DNA of 64,000 bases. It comes from Pyropia yezoensis (Eukaryota > Rhodophyta > Bangiophyceae > Bangiales > Bangiaceae). Where the stretch lies: positions 21,023,816-21,087,815 of the forward strand of contig CM020619.1 of NCBI GenBank assembly GCA_009829735.1, given 5' to 3'. The notes beneath the pieces were generated by a model. The model worked only from the letters and a program-made list of their open reading frames with translations, made no database searches and was not told the origin of the DNA. Positions 53,677 through 63,800 of the stretch are shown here, piece after piece (the stretch's first letter is position 1; each line of letters begins with the position of its first letter). The translations under genes were made by a program, and so were the position numbers.

Positions 53677-55326
53677 CGGCGCCGGCCTTGCGCTCCCGCC
53701 CGAGCGCCGCGGCGGCGACAATCAAAAAGTTGGACAGCGCGCTCCGCCGGACGCCCGCGTCGCCCGCGGCGGCGGCGAGCGCCGCCGCCCGCCGGTACGC
53801 GGCGAGCGGCTCGGCGACGGGCACCGCGCCCGCACGTACCTGGCCGATGGAGGCGGTGGCGGCTGCAGCGGCGGTGGCGGCGACAGGTCGGCCCAGCGGC
53901 CGCCGCCACCTCTGCCACCACCCCCCCCGCCGCAACCACCCGCCCCCGTCGCCGGCGACGGCACCCACGGCACACCCCGCGGCGGGGTCTCGCACGCGCC
54001 CGCCGGATACGCGGTCTGCGGTGGCGACGGCGGCGGCGGCCGCGGCGTGGGCGACCGCGCCACCGGCAGCAGCCCCCCCTTCCCCCCCGGGCAACCTCCT
54101 CTCCGCTCACCACGCCCTCCCCCCCCACCGCGCCCACCGGCGGCGGTGGGCGCGGCGGCGCCGACGCGGCGGGCGCCGAGGCCGCCGCCACGGACGTGGC
54201 CGGCGCCGCCCAGCCGCCGCCGCCGCCTGCCGCTCACCGCGGTTAGGGGGGCCGGAGCCGCCGCCGCCGCTGCTGGTCGCCCGAGCGCCGTCGCCGGCGG
54301 CCGCGGCAGGCCGCCAGTCCGGGGCGGCGGGCCAGCCCGCCGTGGTGGCGGCCGGCCGGCCAGGCCCGCCACCGCCACCACCGCAGCCGCCGCCGTTTCT
54401 CGCTGACCACCCATGGCGGCCTTTAAGTCCTCCCAGTCCCCACCAACACCGCCGCCACCACGGCGGGCGTCGGCCGCCACGGGCGGCTCACCCCCCCCCC
54501 ACCGCCCCCCCCGCCTAACGGCCCTGGCGGGAGGCTCCTCCCCCCAGCGGCCGCCGCCCGCCTCGTTCCGAGCGGCGTCGCCGCCCCAGCGGCCAGCCGC
54601 CTCGGCCGCCGCCGCGGCCGGCCGCCACCGCAGCGACGTGTCCGCGCTCGCATTTGCTAGTACCGCAACGCCGCCCCGGCCGGGACCGCCGTGCTCCACC
54701 GCAAGTGAAGCGGCTAGGGACAGCCGCCCGAGCGGCGGCGGCGGCGGCGACGACGACACGCCGCCGCCGCTGACGGCCGCCGCCACGGCCGCCGCCGACG
54801 GCGGCGGGCGCGCGAGTGGCGGGATGTCCCCGCCGCCGCCACCCCCACGGCCGCCCCGTCCGCCGCCGCCACCCCGCCAGCCGCCACCACACCCACCGCT
54901 GCGGCCGCTGCCCTCCGAGTGGGCGCCCGCCGCGGGCGGCCGCCACACCGCCCACGCGGCCTCGTCCGCGGCGGCCGCGGCGGCCACGCCCACGTCTCCG
55001 CCGCCGATCATCGCCGAATGCCGCCGCGGCGGCGGCGTACCGCCACAGCCGCCACCGCTAGGGCTGCTTGCACCGCGCAGGTGGCTGCCGCCGCCGCCGC
55101 CGCAGCCGCTGCCGTTGTCGCCGCCGCCACGGGGCTGACGGCCGCCATTGCCGACCGCCGCGGCCGCCGCGGGCGACGCCACCCGCGAGGCGGCCGGCGC
55201 GTACACGTACGCCTCGGCGGGCGGTCGCGGCCGTCGGACGCCGCCGCGGCCGCCGCCGCTTCCAGGGGGCAGGAATGGCGAGGCGCAAGTCCGTTCACCC
55301 GGAGGAGAAAAACCGCTGAGCGTCAA
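50534..55326 (-). CDS. TSK: Tonsoku/TONSL homologue (TPR, ubiquitin-like, LRR); exons unresolved
   Basis: Tonsoku binds newly made histone H4 and helps MMS22L-RAD51 rescue broken replication forks. In family order on the minus strand I see four parts. (1) TPR-like helices around 53,700-53,840 (PLAAYRRAAALAAAAGDAG, RRSALSNFLIVAAAAL). (2) An acidic linker around 53,030-53,110 (DDEPVYGIVNDGMEDFGG). (3) At 52,156-51,848 a stretch reading ARVVVRRPGR, VVSPIPAG, TAAWLTARVTAALAE, which lines up with the human ubiquitin-like region (VRVRVQD, LIPVPHSS, SVAWLAEQAAQRY). (4) LRRs at about 51,610-51,430 (LRVLRLAANVRLTDATAARL) and 51,120-50,900 (LADLDLSATGVGAGGFRRL, FRLYRNVLPPAFLMRL). No one frame holds them all. 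Switches fall at poly-G or poly-C runs or possible introns, so the coordinates are an envelope. Plant members also lack the ankyrin repeats of the animal protein; none are seen here. Confidence 0.6.
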
Positions 55327-56411
55327 GGCGCATTTAACGCAACAGGAAGACGGGCGAAAACGCCCTGCAGCGGCCGGCCCGCTCCAGTCAGCTCCGGGAG
55401 GTTCCGCAAAACCTGCCGCCGGGCCTCGCGATAGTGACCCTGAACAGACGCCAAAGACAAAGAAGCAAAAGCAAGTACGTGCGCAATACGGTCCGAGAGG
55501 TCGGGGTGGTGATAAGAGATGGTGCGCACGGCATGCTTGTAGTCATTAAAAACGGGCTCTATGGCAGAGAAGTCGGGGGAGTACGGTGACAGTCGCAGAC
55601 GATGCACACCGTTAATGTCCAAAATCATGTCCACCAGCGCAGTGTGCACAGAGGCGTTGTCATACACAAGGACACAATCGTCAGGCTGCTCCGCCCACGG
55701 CACACCCGGCACAAAAGCATTCATCCTGCGCACCAGGCTGACACAAAAAAGGATAAAATCGTCGCCGTTCTGCGCAGGAGGAACCTCGTTAACAGCTAGC
55801 TCTAGGATGCCCCTTGTATACGACACAGCCACAGTAGACGAAAGCCTGGGCCGCACGCGAGGATCTTGTGCAAGGGCCTCCAGAGCTCTGCCAACTGGCG
55901 CCCGTCCACGGCGTCGAACCATGGCTGGGCCAGCGATGTGGGTCTCGTCTACAACGACAATGCACCGATCTGGAATGTCGAGGTAGAGCCGTCCAAACGC
56001 GGCCCGTCGCGCCGGGCACCGCTCCAACGCCAACCGCTCCACGCATTTCAGGGAATATCCAATGCTTCGCAGCATCGCGCTCAAGGTCGAAGATGACACG
56101 GGCCACGCCTCCTCCCAACCTGGTAGTTCCCCAAGCTTACGAAGAATCGCCCCAATCTCCCACAGGAACATCTCCGGGTGAGAACGCACGATGTGGTCGA
56201 GCGCCACCAAAAAAAGTTCGTTAAAAACCGCGGCATCTGCGTGTCGATTGTGGAAGGCGTCGTCGTTCCACGGAGATCCGTGGCGCTCATAATTAGCCCA
56301 CCACTGGTGCGCCGCCGACAGACGGCAGCCCACATGATCGGTAATGGTCTCCCAAGAGAGTCCTTGCAGACGATTCCGAATCACCTGCCAGCGTATCGCA
56401 ATAGGAAACAT
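55323..56411 (-). CDS. Tc1/mariner-IS630-type transposase (DDE_3)
   Basis: This is a 362-residue transposase if the start is the Met at 56411; a start at 56501 would add 30 residues. The N-terminus has a helix-turn-helix region (IRNRLQGLSWETITDHVG, then LSAAHQWWANYERHG). The catalytic triad is complete: Asp in IVVVDETHIAG, Asp in VLVYDNASVHTA, and Glu in LSPYSPDFSAIEPVFNDYK, the classic PYSPD..PIE-like block. The frame has no break, so it may be active or recently so. I saw no clear terminal inverted repeats next to it. It ends at the very start of the Tonsoku-like gene on the same strand, so it sits in that gene's promoter or leader. Confidence 0.9.
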   Translation of the reverse strand: MFPIAIRWQVIRNRLQGLSWETITDHVGCRLSAAHQWWANYERHGSPWNDDAFHNRHADAAVFNELFLVALDHIVRSHPEMFLWEIGAILRKLGELPGWEEAWPVSSSTLSAMLRSIGYSLKCVERLALERCPARRAAFGRLYLDIPDRCIVVVDETHIAGPAMVRRRGRAPVGRALEALAQDPRVRPRLSSTVAVSYTRGILELAVNEVPPAQNGDDFILFCVSLVRRMNAFVPGVPWAEQPDDCVLVYDNASVHTALVDMILDINGVHRLRLSPYSPDFSAIEPVFNDYKHAVRTISYHHPDLSDRIAHVLAFASLSLASVQGHYREARRQVLRNLPELTGAGRPLQGVFARLPVALNAP

Positions 56412-56686
56412 GGGAGCTGGGTCAGGGAAAAACACCAGCTCCAGGTGTATGGGAGAAAAGCGAAATGGGGGCGGCATGCAAGGTGGAGCACAAAGCTGCA
56501 TGTTTCAGGCATCAGAGTGCTCATCTGATGTTTGTGGGACACAAAACGCCATGTACGCGTACAGCTAATGTTCCGAGCCGCTGTACACCAGAGTAGAGAA
56601 TTTTTTTGTAAATTTTGGTTTAGGCCGGAGAGCGCGTCGGGCCGCAGACAGGCTGCAGTGATGGAGCTCTGATGCCTTCAATTTGT
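56412..56686. other. 5' flank of the transposase
   Basis: There is no gene. An A/T-rich patch lies at 56595-56625. The flank may include the element's own end, which I could not identify. Confidence 0.4.
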
Positions 56687-56925
56687 GCGGATCCCACTGT
56701 TTCGACAGTGCTCCCTCCACCAGACGAGAGCCCGTGAGAGCCACACGCAGTCAGTTGCGCGAGCACCGCCCGGCGTGCAGTGCGTGGGCGCTGCTCAGAG
56801 ATCCCAGCCAGCAATTCGTGCGGATCCCGCTGTTTCGACAGTGCTCCCTCCACCAGACGAGAGCCCGTGAGAGCCACACGCAGTCAGTTGCGTGAGCACC
56901 GCCAGGCGTGCCGTGCGCTGTTGAC
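56687..56925. repeat. 131-bp tandem duplication
   Basis: GTGCGGATCCC(A/G)CTGTTTCG begins each unit, at about 56687 and 56818. The shared part is about 110 bp with few differences. There is no coding signal that agrees between the units. Confidence 0.85.
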
Positions 56926-57495
56926 TCGGAGCTGAATTTCTGGGTCGAGCTCTGGGAGTTCCAAGGTCTCGAGAGCCGAGCCGGACTCGGACCCTCGTCC
57001 GTGCACGATGCTGGTCTCAGAACTGAGTCATGTCGGAAGCCACAGCGGCCCGGGGCTCGGATCAATTTTTTTGCATCTGATGGCTGCTACCTGTGTTGAA
57101 CCACTCACAGGCCAGCGTCGCCTCTGAGACCAACGATAGGTGCGGCCTCCTCACGTTTTGTCCCTCATCTCTTGCTCACGTCGGTCGTCCAATCGGTTGA
57201 TAGGAAGAGAAAATCATGTTCATTGTTCCTGGTCTGGCGGGCTCTCTATGCGACAAAGCAGCAGAGCTGTGTCAGACACTGTGTTCCGAAATATTCCAGT
57301 TATGTTCATCAGGTGTGTACCTCGGCAGCGTATCAGACGCCAGTATTGTTCATGTCAGACGACCATTTGCGGAATCAATTTCACGTCCGCGTCTCGTTTG
57401 CATCAAGTCCCGCGTCCATTTGACATGATGTTCTCACGTTCACCATGGCGACACATCCACTTTTTACTGGAAGCACAATATCGTCCATGGAACAG
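56926..57495. other. Spacer with a related transposon end
   Basis: There is no gene. At 57459-57487, in reverse orientation, lies the same end as at 41534 (ATTGTGCTTCCAGTAAAAAG). It reads outward into the MITE that follows. The other end of this element was not found. Confidence 0.5.
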
Positions 57496-57614
57496 TATTG
57501 TGCGTCCCGTAAAAGTGGACGTGCGCGGGTCGTGTAGTGTGGGTTTGATTGGTCCAGTGGCCGATAATTGACATGATCACGAGACGAGTACGTCCACTTT
57601 TTACGGGACGCACT
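57496..57614 (+). mobile_element. MITE of the GTGCGTCCCGTAAAA family, copy 4
   Basis: It starts TATTGTGCGTCCCGTAAAAG and ends ACGGGACGCACTACA, with the same central sequence as the copies near 13 kb. It inserted about ten bases from the end of a relative whose repeat differs (GTGCTTCCAGTAAAA). Both families are therefore probably moved by the same kind of transposase. Confidence 0.9.
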
Positions 57615-58112
57615 ACATGTATACGTGACGGAGATGTTGCTGCGCTGGCTTTTTTCCAGGCGGGCCCCGCGCGGCACACCGTCGACCACTGAACTGCCGG
57701 GATTTTTTGTCCTCGGGCAAAGTCGTTCGTTTCAGCAGCTCCTCGGGCCGTCCAGAGGGTGCGCGCCGACACCCGGGGGCCCCAGGCGGCTCCGGTGCTA
57801 GCGTGGGGATAGTATGAAAGAGCAAGGGTGGGGTTTGTGTCGATTGCACGCCATTGGTCGAGGCAAGAATCACCATGGCCAGTCAGAAGAGGCGACGTTG
57901 CGGGCTCCGCCATGGTAGATGGCAGTCAGGCCTGGCGACGTTGCTTCTCCGCCATGGTAGATGGCAGACACTGTGCGCCTGTGTGCTCATCCCCTTGAGG
58001 GGAAGGGGGGTGCATCCCACGAGATGCCCACCCCCGTGGGATCGCCTTCCCCCCACACCCCCAGCGACTCACCACACTGCTTGGCCCCGAAGCACTCTCG
58101 GCGGCAGTGCCC
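57615..58112. other. Spacer with a short direct repeat
   Basis: There is no gene. GGCGACGTTGC...CTCCGCCATGGTAGATGGCAG occurs twice in tandem at about 57889-57970. Confidence 0.5.
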
Positions 58113-58748
58113 TATGGCCGATTACCAAAGAATGATCAGTTCCGTAAGGGGGTTCACAGCGGGATCTCCCAGAACAGTCGCCAAGTGCGCACGCATTCTG
58201 GGCCACAAGAATTCTCCGGCGGTGCCCGCGGCCTTGGCCGAACCACATCCAACACCGCAAATCCGTGTCGCATCCGTGTGATGCCTTGATGTAAGACCGG
58301 CCGAAAAATCTCCCGTCTGCACAGACCGGCCCAGTCTTGCAGAGGACTGCTGTCAGGGGCTCACAGGATCGGTCCGAGGCCAGGTCCCGCGAAATGAGGC
58401 CGGTTCTAGGGCGCTGATTGGCCAGTACAAAGTAGCCTGCAGTTGCACGGACGGGTTCGCAGCAGGTACGGGCTGTTGTCACGTGCTCCCAGGAGGCCAC
58501 CACAGAGTACTGTGCCAGTTAACTTCCCGTTGTGGGGGGGATCCGTCACTCGAGCACAGCCCTGGAAAGTCGATCGGAGAGGGGTCCGACGAGGAGCGCC
58601 GAATCGGATGAGACGTATGCGATACCTGCTGCCGCGATTTAGCGGCAGCCAATGGGAAGGGGGGAAACGCCGGTACTTCGGTGGAATGCTGCTGTGACCT
58701 GCGGTGAACCCCCTTATGAATCTCATCATTCTTCAGAAATCGGCCATA
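58113..58748 (+). mobile_element. Non-autonomous TIR element upstream of the orphan gene (~636 bp)
   Basis: The left end TATGGCCGATTACCAAAGAA continues GTAAGGGGGTTCAC. The right end is its inverted match (GTGAACCCCCTTATGAA ... AATCGGCCATA). The inverted repeats are about 48 bp with a few mismatches. There is no coding region with a recognisable domain. It ends about 200 bp before the start of the next gene and must overlap its promoter. Confidence 0.85.
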
Positions 58749-58951
58749 TATCTACGGCCCCAACGCCGCCAGGCCGCCTGTGCTGCCGCACTTGCCTTTC
58801 GCCATACCCCTCGCTGCTCTCGTCATTGTCTCCTCACCCTGGGAGCTCACCCCCTCGCCGCGCCCACCGTGCGCCACCGAGTGGCGCGGCCTGCTGGCGC
58901 TCCGCCCCTCCCGTTCCCATCCCTTGGTACCTCTCCCATCTTGACGCTACC

Positions 58952-59701
58952 ATGGTGCGCACCACTCCGCGGCGGATGCCAGTCGACCTCTCGCTCGAGG
59001 ATCAAGAGAATACCTTTCCGACCGACGTGCCCGTCATCGTGGAAGGCAGCATTGCGACCTTTGCATCGGACTTTGTGGGCGGCTTTGACGCCCCCGAAGG
59101 ATCACTCTCCAGCCTCCCGCAGGAGGTGCGGACTGACGTGGAATTTCTGCGCTCCTGGGAGCTGCCCGATAAGGTGTACTATGGCTCTGGCGACTACCCA
59201 CTGCTGCCCTTTACATCCGTGTGTGCGGTGCCGCATCGGGCTATCCCCACGGCCGCCAAAGTGGTGTCGGACCTGCACAAGCCGGACTTTGCGGCCAACG
59301 CCCCTGGCGTGCAGCTGGAAAGCACCAACCCCCCGTGGGTGCGCAACGCTTGGGACCAGGAAGGGGTGGACGAGATCCACACGGACGAGGCCAAGCAGCA
59401 CCTCTTTTGTACCGTCGAGGATATGGAGGGGGAGATGAACAGCTATATGATCTTTCCAGGGACAACCGCTGCATCGATGCGCGCCGAGATGAGGCAGTAC
59501 AACGGGGCTCTCCAGGCTTTGCGGGCGTACGTGCTGGATGGTCATCTCTTCTTTGTCCTTCTGCATACCCCCAAAGTGCCGCTGGGGGGTGGCCACGCCT
59601 TTTCAACGTGGGCCCTGCAATGGGCGGTCGGCGTGTCCCCTTCTTCGGGCAACCTGGTCGGTGCGTTTGGCCGGCAGAGGTGCCACAACCTTTGTGATTA
59701 G
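58952..59701 (+). CDS. Orphan protein, 249 residues, complete frame
   Basis: I do not recognise a family. The frame from 58952 is preceded by ACC, a reasonable start context. It reads like an ordinary soluble protein with balanced composition, which stands out from the low-complexity frames around it. Visible stretches include FPTDVPVIVEGSIATFASDF, VEFLRSWELPDKVYYGSGD, HLFCTVEDMEGEMNSYMIFP and LRAYVLDGHLFFVLLHTPK. The last two look like beta strands and a helix of a compact alpha/beta domain. There is no signal peptide, no membrane helix and no Cys pattern. Codon use is GC-rich like the other host genes. A transposon sits over its promoter, and a CATATATC box lies at 58745. The longer frame upstream of the Met is likely leader. 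Confidence 0.7.
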   Translation: MVRTTPRRMPVDLSLEDQENTFPTDVPVIVEGSIATFASDFVGGFDAPEGSLSSLPQEVRTDVEFLRSWELPDKVYYGSGDYPLLPFTSVCAVPHRAIPTAAKVVSDLHKPDFAANAPGVQLESTNPPWVRNAWDQEGVDEIHTDEAKQHLFCTVEDMEGEMNSYMIFPGTTAASMRAEMRQYNGALQALRAYVLDGHLFFVLLHTPKVPLGGGHAFSTWALQWAVGVSPSSGNLVGAFGRQRCHNLCD

Positions 59702-60502
59702 CGATGATGGGTTGGGGGGGGCGGGGGGGGAGATGGACAGCGGAGCAGAGAGCACCTGTCGCTCGTATCCATGCCCTTGCGCTCGGCGCGAGCGCGGCCA
59801 ACGGCGACGCACTCGGGGCATCACGCCCGCGGCAGCCGTCAGGAACGTCGCGGAAGGGCACGGCCGCCGCCTTCCCCACTTCTTCCACCGCTGCCCGGTG
59901 CCGCCGACGCCTCCCGTCGAACCTCCCGCGGCAGGCAGGAGAGTGGCCGGCGCTCCCCCTGTGGGAATACAAAACGTGCGCCCAACCATTGAGCAAGGTC
60001 GGCAATGCCCATGCATGAAAACCTCCCTCCGAGTAACATACGTACAGGGACACCCCCATCCCCACCGCCACCGCCACTGCGGCCCGCTCATCCCCCCACC
60101 CCCTCACCCCCCCCCCTCTTCCCCCCTCCCCACGGGCCGCCGCCCACCCCGCCCAGTCACCCAGTGGGAAAGGAACTCGGCGTGGAGTGGGAGCGCCGCA
60201 GCGAGTGGGTCAGCAGCGGGGACGGGAGCAACGGCGGGCGGCAGCGGCAGATGTGGTAGGTATTTAGTGAGGCTGGCAGCGGCACTGGTGGTGACCACGT
60301 CGGTGGACTGGTGATGACGGCGGCGGCGGGGGCGGTGGCAGGCCACCGCTGGCGGAGGGGCGGCGGTGGCGCCACCGTGGTGGCGCGGGGGCGGGTGGTC
60401 GACGCCCCTCTGAAATGTAGAGAAGCACCAGCCCTCGGAAGTGGAGTCGAGGAACAGACTGCTGTGCCCTCTTCCGAGAGGAGGGCACAGTACAATTGCA
60501 TG
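59702..60502. other. 3' flank of the orphan gene
   Basis: I recognise no gene. C-rich tracts lie at 60040-60160. A short hairpin (TGTGCCCTC / GAGGGCACA) lies at 60468-60492. Confidence 0.4.
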
Positions 60503-60760
60503 TCACGGCAGCGTGTCCTGGATGCTGGAAAACAGCGGCGGAGATACGGACGGGGGATCCCGTGTAGTATCTCGAGAGAAGGGGCCCCACATCTCTACTG
60601 TAAATTCGGGAACCTTAAACCGCTTGCGGGGGGTCCCCAGCACCCCGTCAGGGTCATATAGTTGAAATCTAATGAGCAACAACTCCCCCGCTAGATAGCA
60701 TTGAATGGCGGTCCCGGATGCTCGGAATGACACGCGCTCTTCCAGTGATAAATGCGATCC
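60503..60760 (-). pseudogene. Coding-like fragment of unknown origin
   Basis: The minus strand reads SLEERVSFRASGTAIQCYLA, then ELLLIRFQLYDPDGVLG and RKRFKVPEFTVEMWGPF. The composition is that of a normal globular protein and differs sharply from the flanking repeats. It has no clear start and ends in frame after about 85 codons. It is probably a piece of a gene or of a transposon protein. I know no family. Confidence 0.3.
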
Positions 60761-60849
60761 GGCAGAGTATGAGTACCCGCAGGCGACTCTATTCCTTAGC
60801 TCGGACTAGCTAGCTACCACGGGCAGCTAGCTACCCGGCGTCACATGCG

Positions 60850-63800
60850 GGACGCCCGCTTCCTGCTCTATGTGACGCGCTCGGCCCCGCATCACATCTG
60901 GGGACGCTGCGTTGCACCGCTCCAGCTCCCCCCCCCGCGACGCCCCCCCCCCCCCGCTACTGTCGCGGCAGCCAGAAGGCCGGACGCAGCCGCTCAACGC
61001 CGCCCGCCCCAGCAGCGCTGCGGGGGAGGGCGGCTGCTGCAGGGGAGCCGGCAGCTGCCGGTCGGCGTGGGCGGTCGCCGGCAGGCAGGGGATGTTGCTG
61101 GCGGCGGTCGGGCGCGGCTCCTGCCGGGGGGCGGGTGCGGCTGCCGACGGGCGGGAGCTGGGGTGGGTGCGGCTGCTGGCCGGCTGACGCACCCACCAGC
61201 TCACGGACGCAGCTGCTGGTGGGCTGGAGTGGCTTCTGGTGGGCGGGTGCGGCTGCTAGCGGACCTGCCCGCCCGCTGGCTGGCCGCCGCGAGCGCTGGC
61301 GTCCGGAGCGCGCACGTGCGGCTGGGCACGGCTGCTGGCCGGTGGGGGCGCCCGCTGGCTGCCGGGCACGGCTGCTGGCATGCGGGGGAGCCCACTGGCG
61401 GCCGCCCGCAGTTACCGGCTGGCGAGCGTCCCTGCTGCCGCTCAGCTGCGGCTGCTGCCGCGCGGGGGTGGCCGCTGGAGGGCTGGGGCGCCCATTGGCG
61501 GGTGGGCGCGGCTGCTGGCCAGCTGGGGCCCTCGTTGGCGGTTGTCCCTGGGTGCCGGTCGGCGGGGGCCCCCGCTGCCGCGCAGCGGCGGCTGCTGCTG
61601 GGTTGGGGCGCCCGCTGGCGGCCAGGTGCGGCTGCTGGCCGGCGGGGGCCCTCGCCGGTGGCCGCGCGCGGTGGCTGAGTGGCGTTGGCCCCCGTTGCCG
61701 CGCAGCGGCGGCATCTGGTGGACACGGGTGGCTGCTGGCTCACGGGGGCGGGTGCTGGTGGGCGAACGCAGCCGCTGGCTTGCGGCTATGAGCGCTGACG
61801 TCCGGTGGCGCCCCCTGGCGGTCGGGCGCGCCTGCTGGCCAGCTGAGCGCCCACTTGCGGCCGCATGCTGATGCTGCAGCACTGCCAGATGGCGGGCGGG
61901 CGCGTTTGTGCGCGGCGGCGTGCGGGTGCTGGCGGGCCACGGCGTCCTCGTTCGGTCGCGCGCGGCTGCTGGCCGGCGCGGGCTCCCGCTGGCCGCCGGG
62001 CGCAGCTGCTGCCATACGGACGACCCCGCTGGGGGCCGCCCGCAGCTGATGACCGGCGGGGGCCTCCGCTGCCGCGCAGCTGCGACGCTACTGTTCGGGG
62101 GCGGCCGCTGGCGGGCTGGGGCCGCTGCTGCAACATGGCCCCCACCGCTGCGCCCCCCCCCCCGCTACTGTTGCAGCTGCCGGGGGGCTTGCGGCTGCCG
62201 CCAGGCGCCGCTCGCCCCCGCAGCGCTGCGGGGGCGGGCGGCTGCAGCTGCGGGGCCGGAAGTGGCCGGCCGGCGGGCGTTGTCGCCGGCGGGCAGCGGA
62301 TGATGGTGGCGCAGCGGCCGGCCGCGGGCGGGTGCCGCTGACGGCGGGCGGGAGCTGCAGGTGCCTCTGCTGGCCGGGGGAGGCGGTCGCAGCGCGCGGG
62401 CGCGGCCGTTGGCGGCCGGGGACACCCACTGGCTGGCCGGGGCACCCGCTGGCGGGCGGGGGCCGCCGCTGGCGGGCGGGATCGGTTGCTGGTCGGCGGG
62501 GGCCCCCGCTTGCAGACATCGAAAGGAGGGGGCGCCCGCTCGCCGGCGGGCCCCCCCGCTGGCTGGAGGTGGCCACTGGTCGGCGGGGGCCCGCTGGCAG
62601 GCCGGGCGCCCGCTGGCGGGCGAAGGCGGCTTCTGGCTGGCCAGCGCGGCAGCTGGCCGGCCTTCGCGGCTTCTGGCTGGCGCGGGCGGGCGCTGGCTGG
62701 CGGAGGTGAGGTCTGGCTGACTGGGCAAGCTCTGGCGAGCGGAGGCGCGCGCTGGTAGGCGGGGGCACGCGCTGACGGGCGGGGGCGCGCGCTGGGCTGG
62801 TGGGGGTGGCTACCGGCCGGCGGGGGCGGCCGCTGGCAGGCCGGGGCGTCCACTGGCCGGCCGGGGCGTCCGCTGGTGGGCGTCAGGGGCTTATTGGGGG
62901 TGGGCGTGGCTGTATGCTGGCCGGCGCGTCGGCTGGATGGCATGGACGGCCGCGCGCTGGCTCGGGTGGCCGCTTGCGCCGGCGGCCGCTGGCGGGCGGC
63001 TGCAGCTGGCGTGCAGGGGCGGCTTCTGGTGCACGTGAGCGGCCGCTTGTGCGCGGGTGGCCTCTCACGTGCGGGTGCAATGGCTGGCCTGCGGGGGAAC
63101 TCAACAGTAGGCATTCGTGCCGGCTCGTGAGTGCGGCTGGCTGCTGGCTCGCTGGGGCGCCCGCTGGAGGGTAGGGGTGGCCACCGGCGGGCGAAGGTGG
63201 CCATCGGAGCGCCGGGGCGGCTGGTGGCGGACGAGCGCACCTTCTCGCTGGCTGGTTGTTCGCTTTATCGTCGGGACAGCCTTGGCAGGCTGTCACGGCT
63301 CCTGCTTGGCCGGCTCGGGAGCTGGCTGGCGAGAGGTGACGCTGGCGGGCGGGGGCGGGCGCTGCCGAGCGGGCGCGGCCGCTGGCGGGCTGGGGCGGGC
63401 GCTGCCGAGCGGACACGTCTGCTAGCTTCCTAGCGCGGCGGGCGCGGCTGCTGGCGGGCGGGCGCGGCAGTGGGCTGGTGGGGGCGGGCGCTGCCTGGCG
63501 GGGGCGTGCCCAGGCTGGCAGGGGTCCAGGCGTGCGGGGGCGCGCCCTGGCCAGCGGGGGCGCCCTCAGCCAGTCGGGGGTGGTCACCGCCGGGCGGGGG
63601 CACTCGCAGGCGGCTGCTGGCGAGCGAGCGTGGCTGCTGGCTTGCCGGCGCGGTGGCTTGCTGGCGGGGGCGGCTGCTGGTCGGAGGCTCAGCTGCCGGC
63701 TCGCCTGGTCGCCCGCTGGGTGATGAAGGCGGCCGCTGGCTCCCAGGGGTGACTATTTTGCTGGTCAGGGCCGCGGCCGGCTTGCTGGGGCGCCCGCGGG

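Noticed and set aside
50258-54406. A plus-strand open frame of 1382 codons
   Set aside because: It is almost only Pro, Arg, Ala and Gly and lies opposite the Tonsoku-like domains on the minus strand. GC-rich DNA gives such frames freely. It is a shadow.
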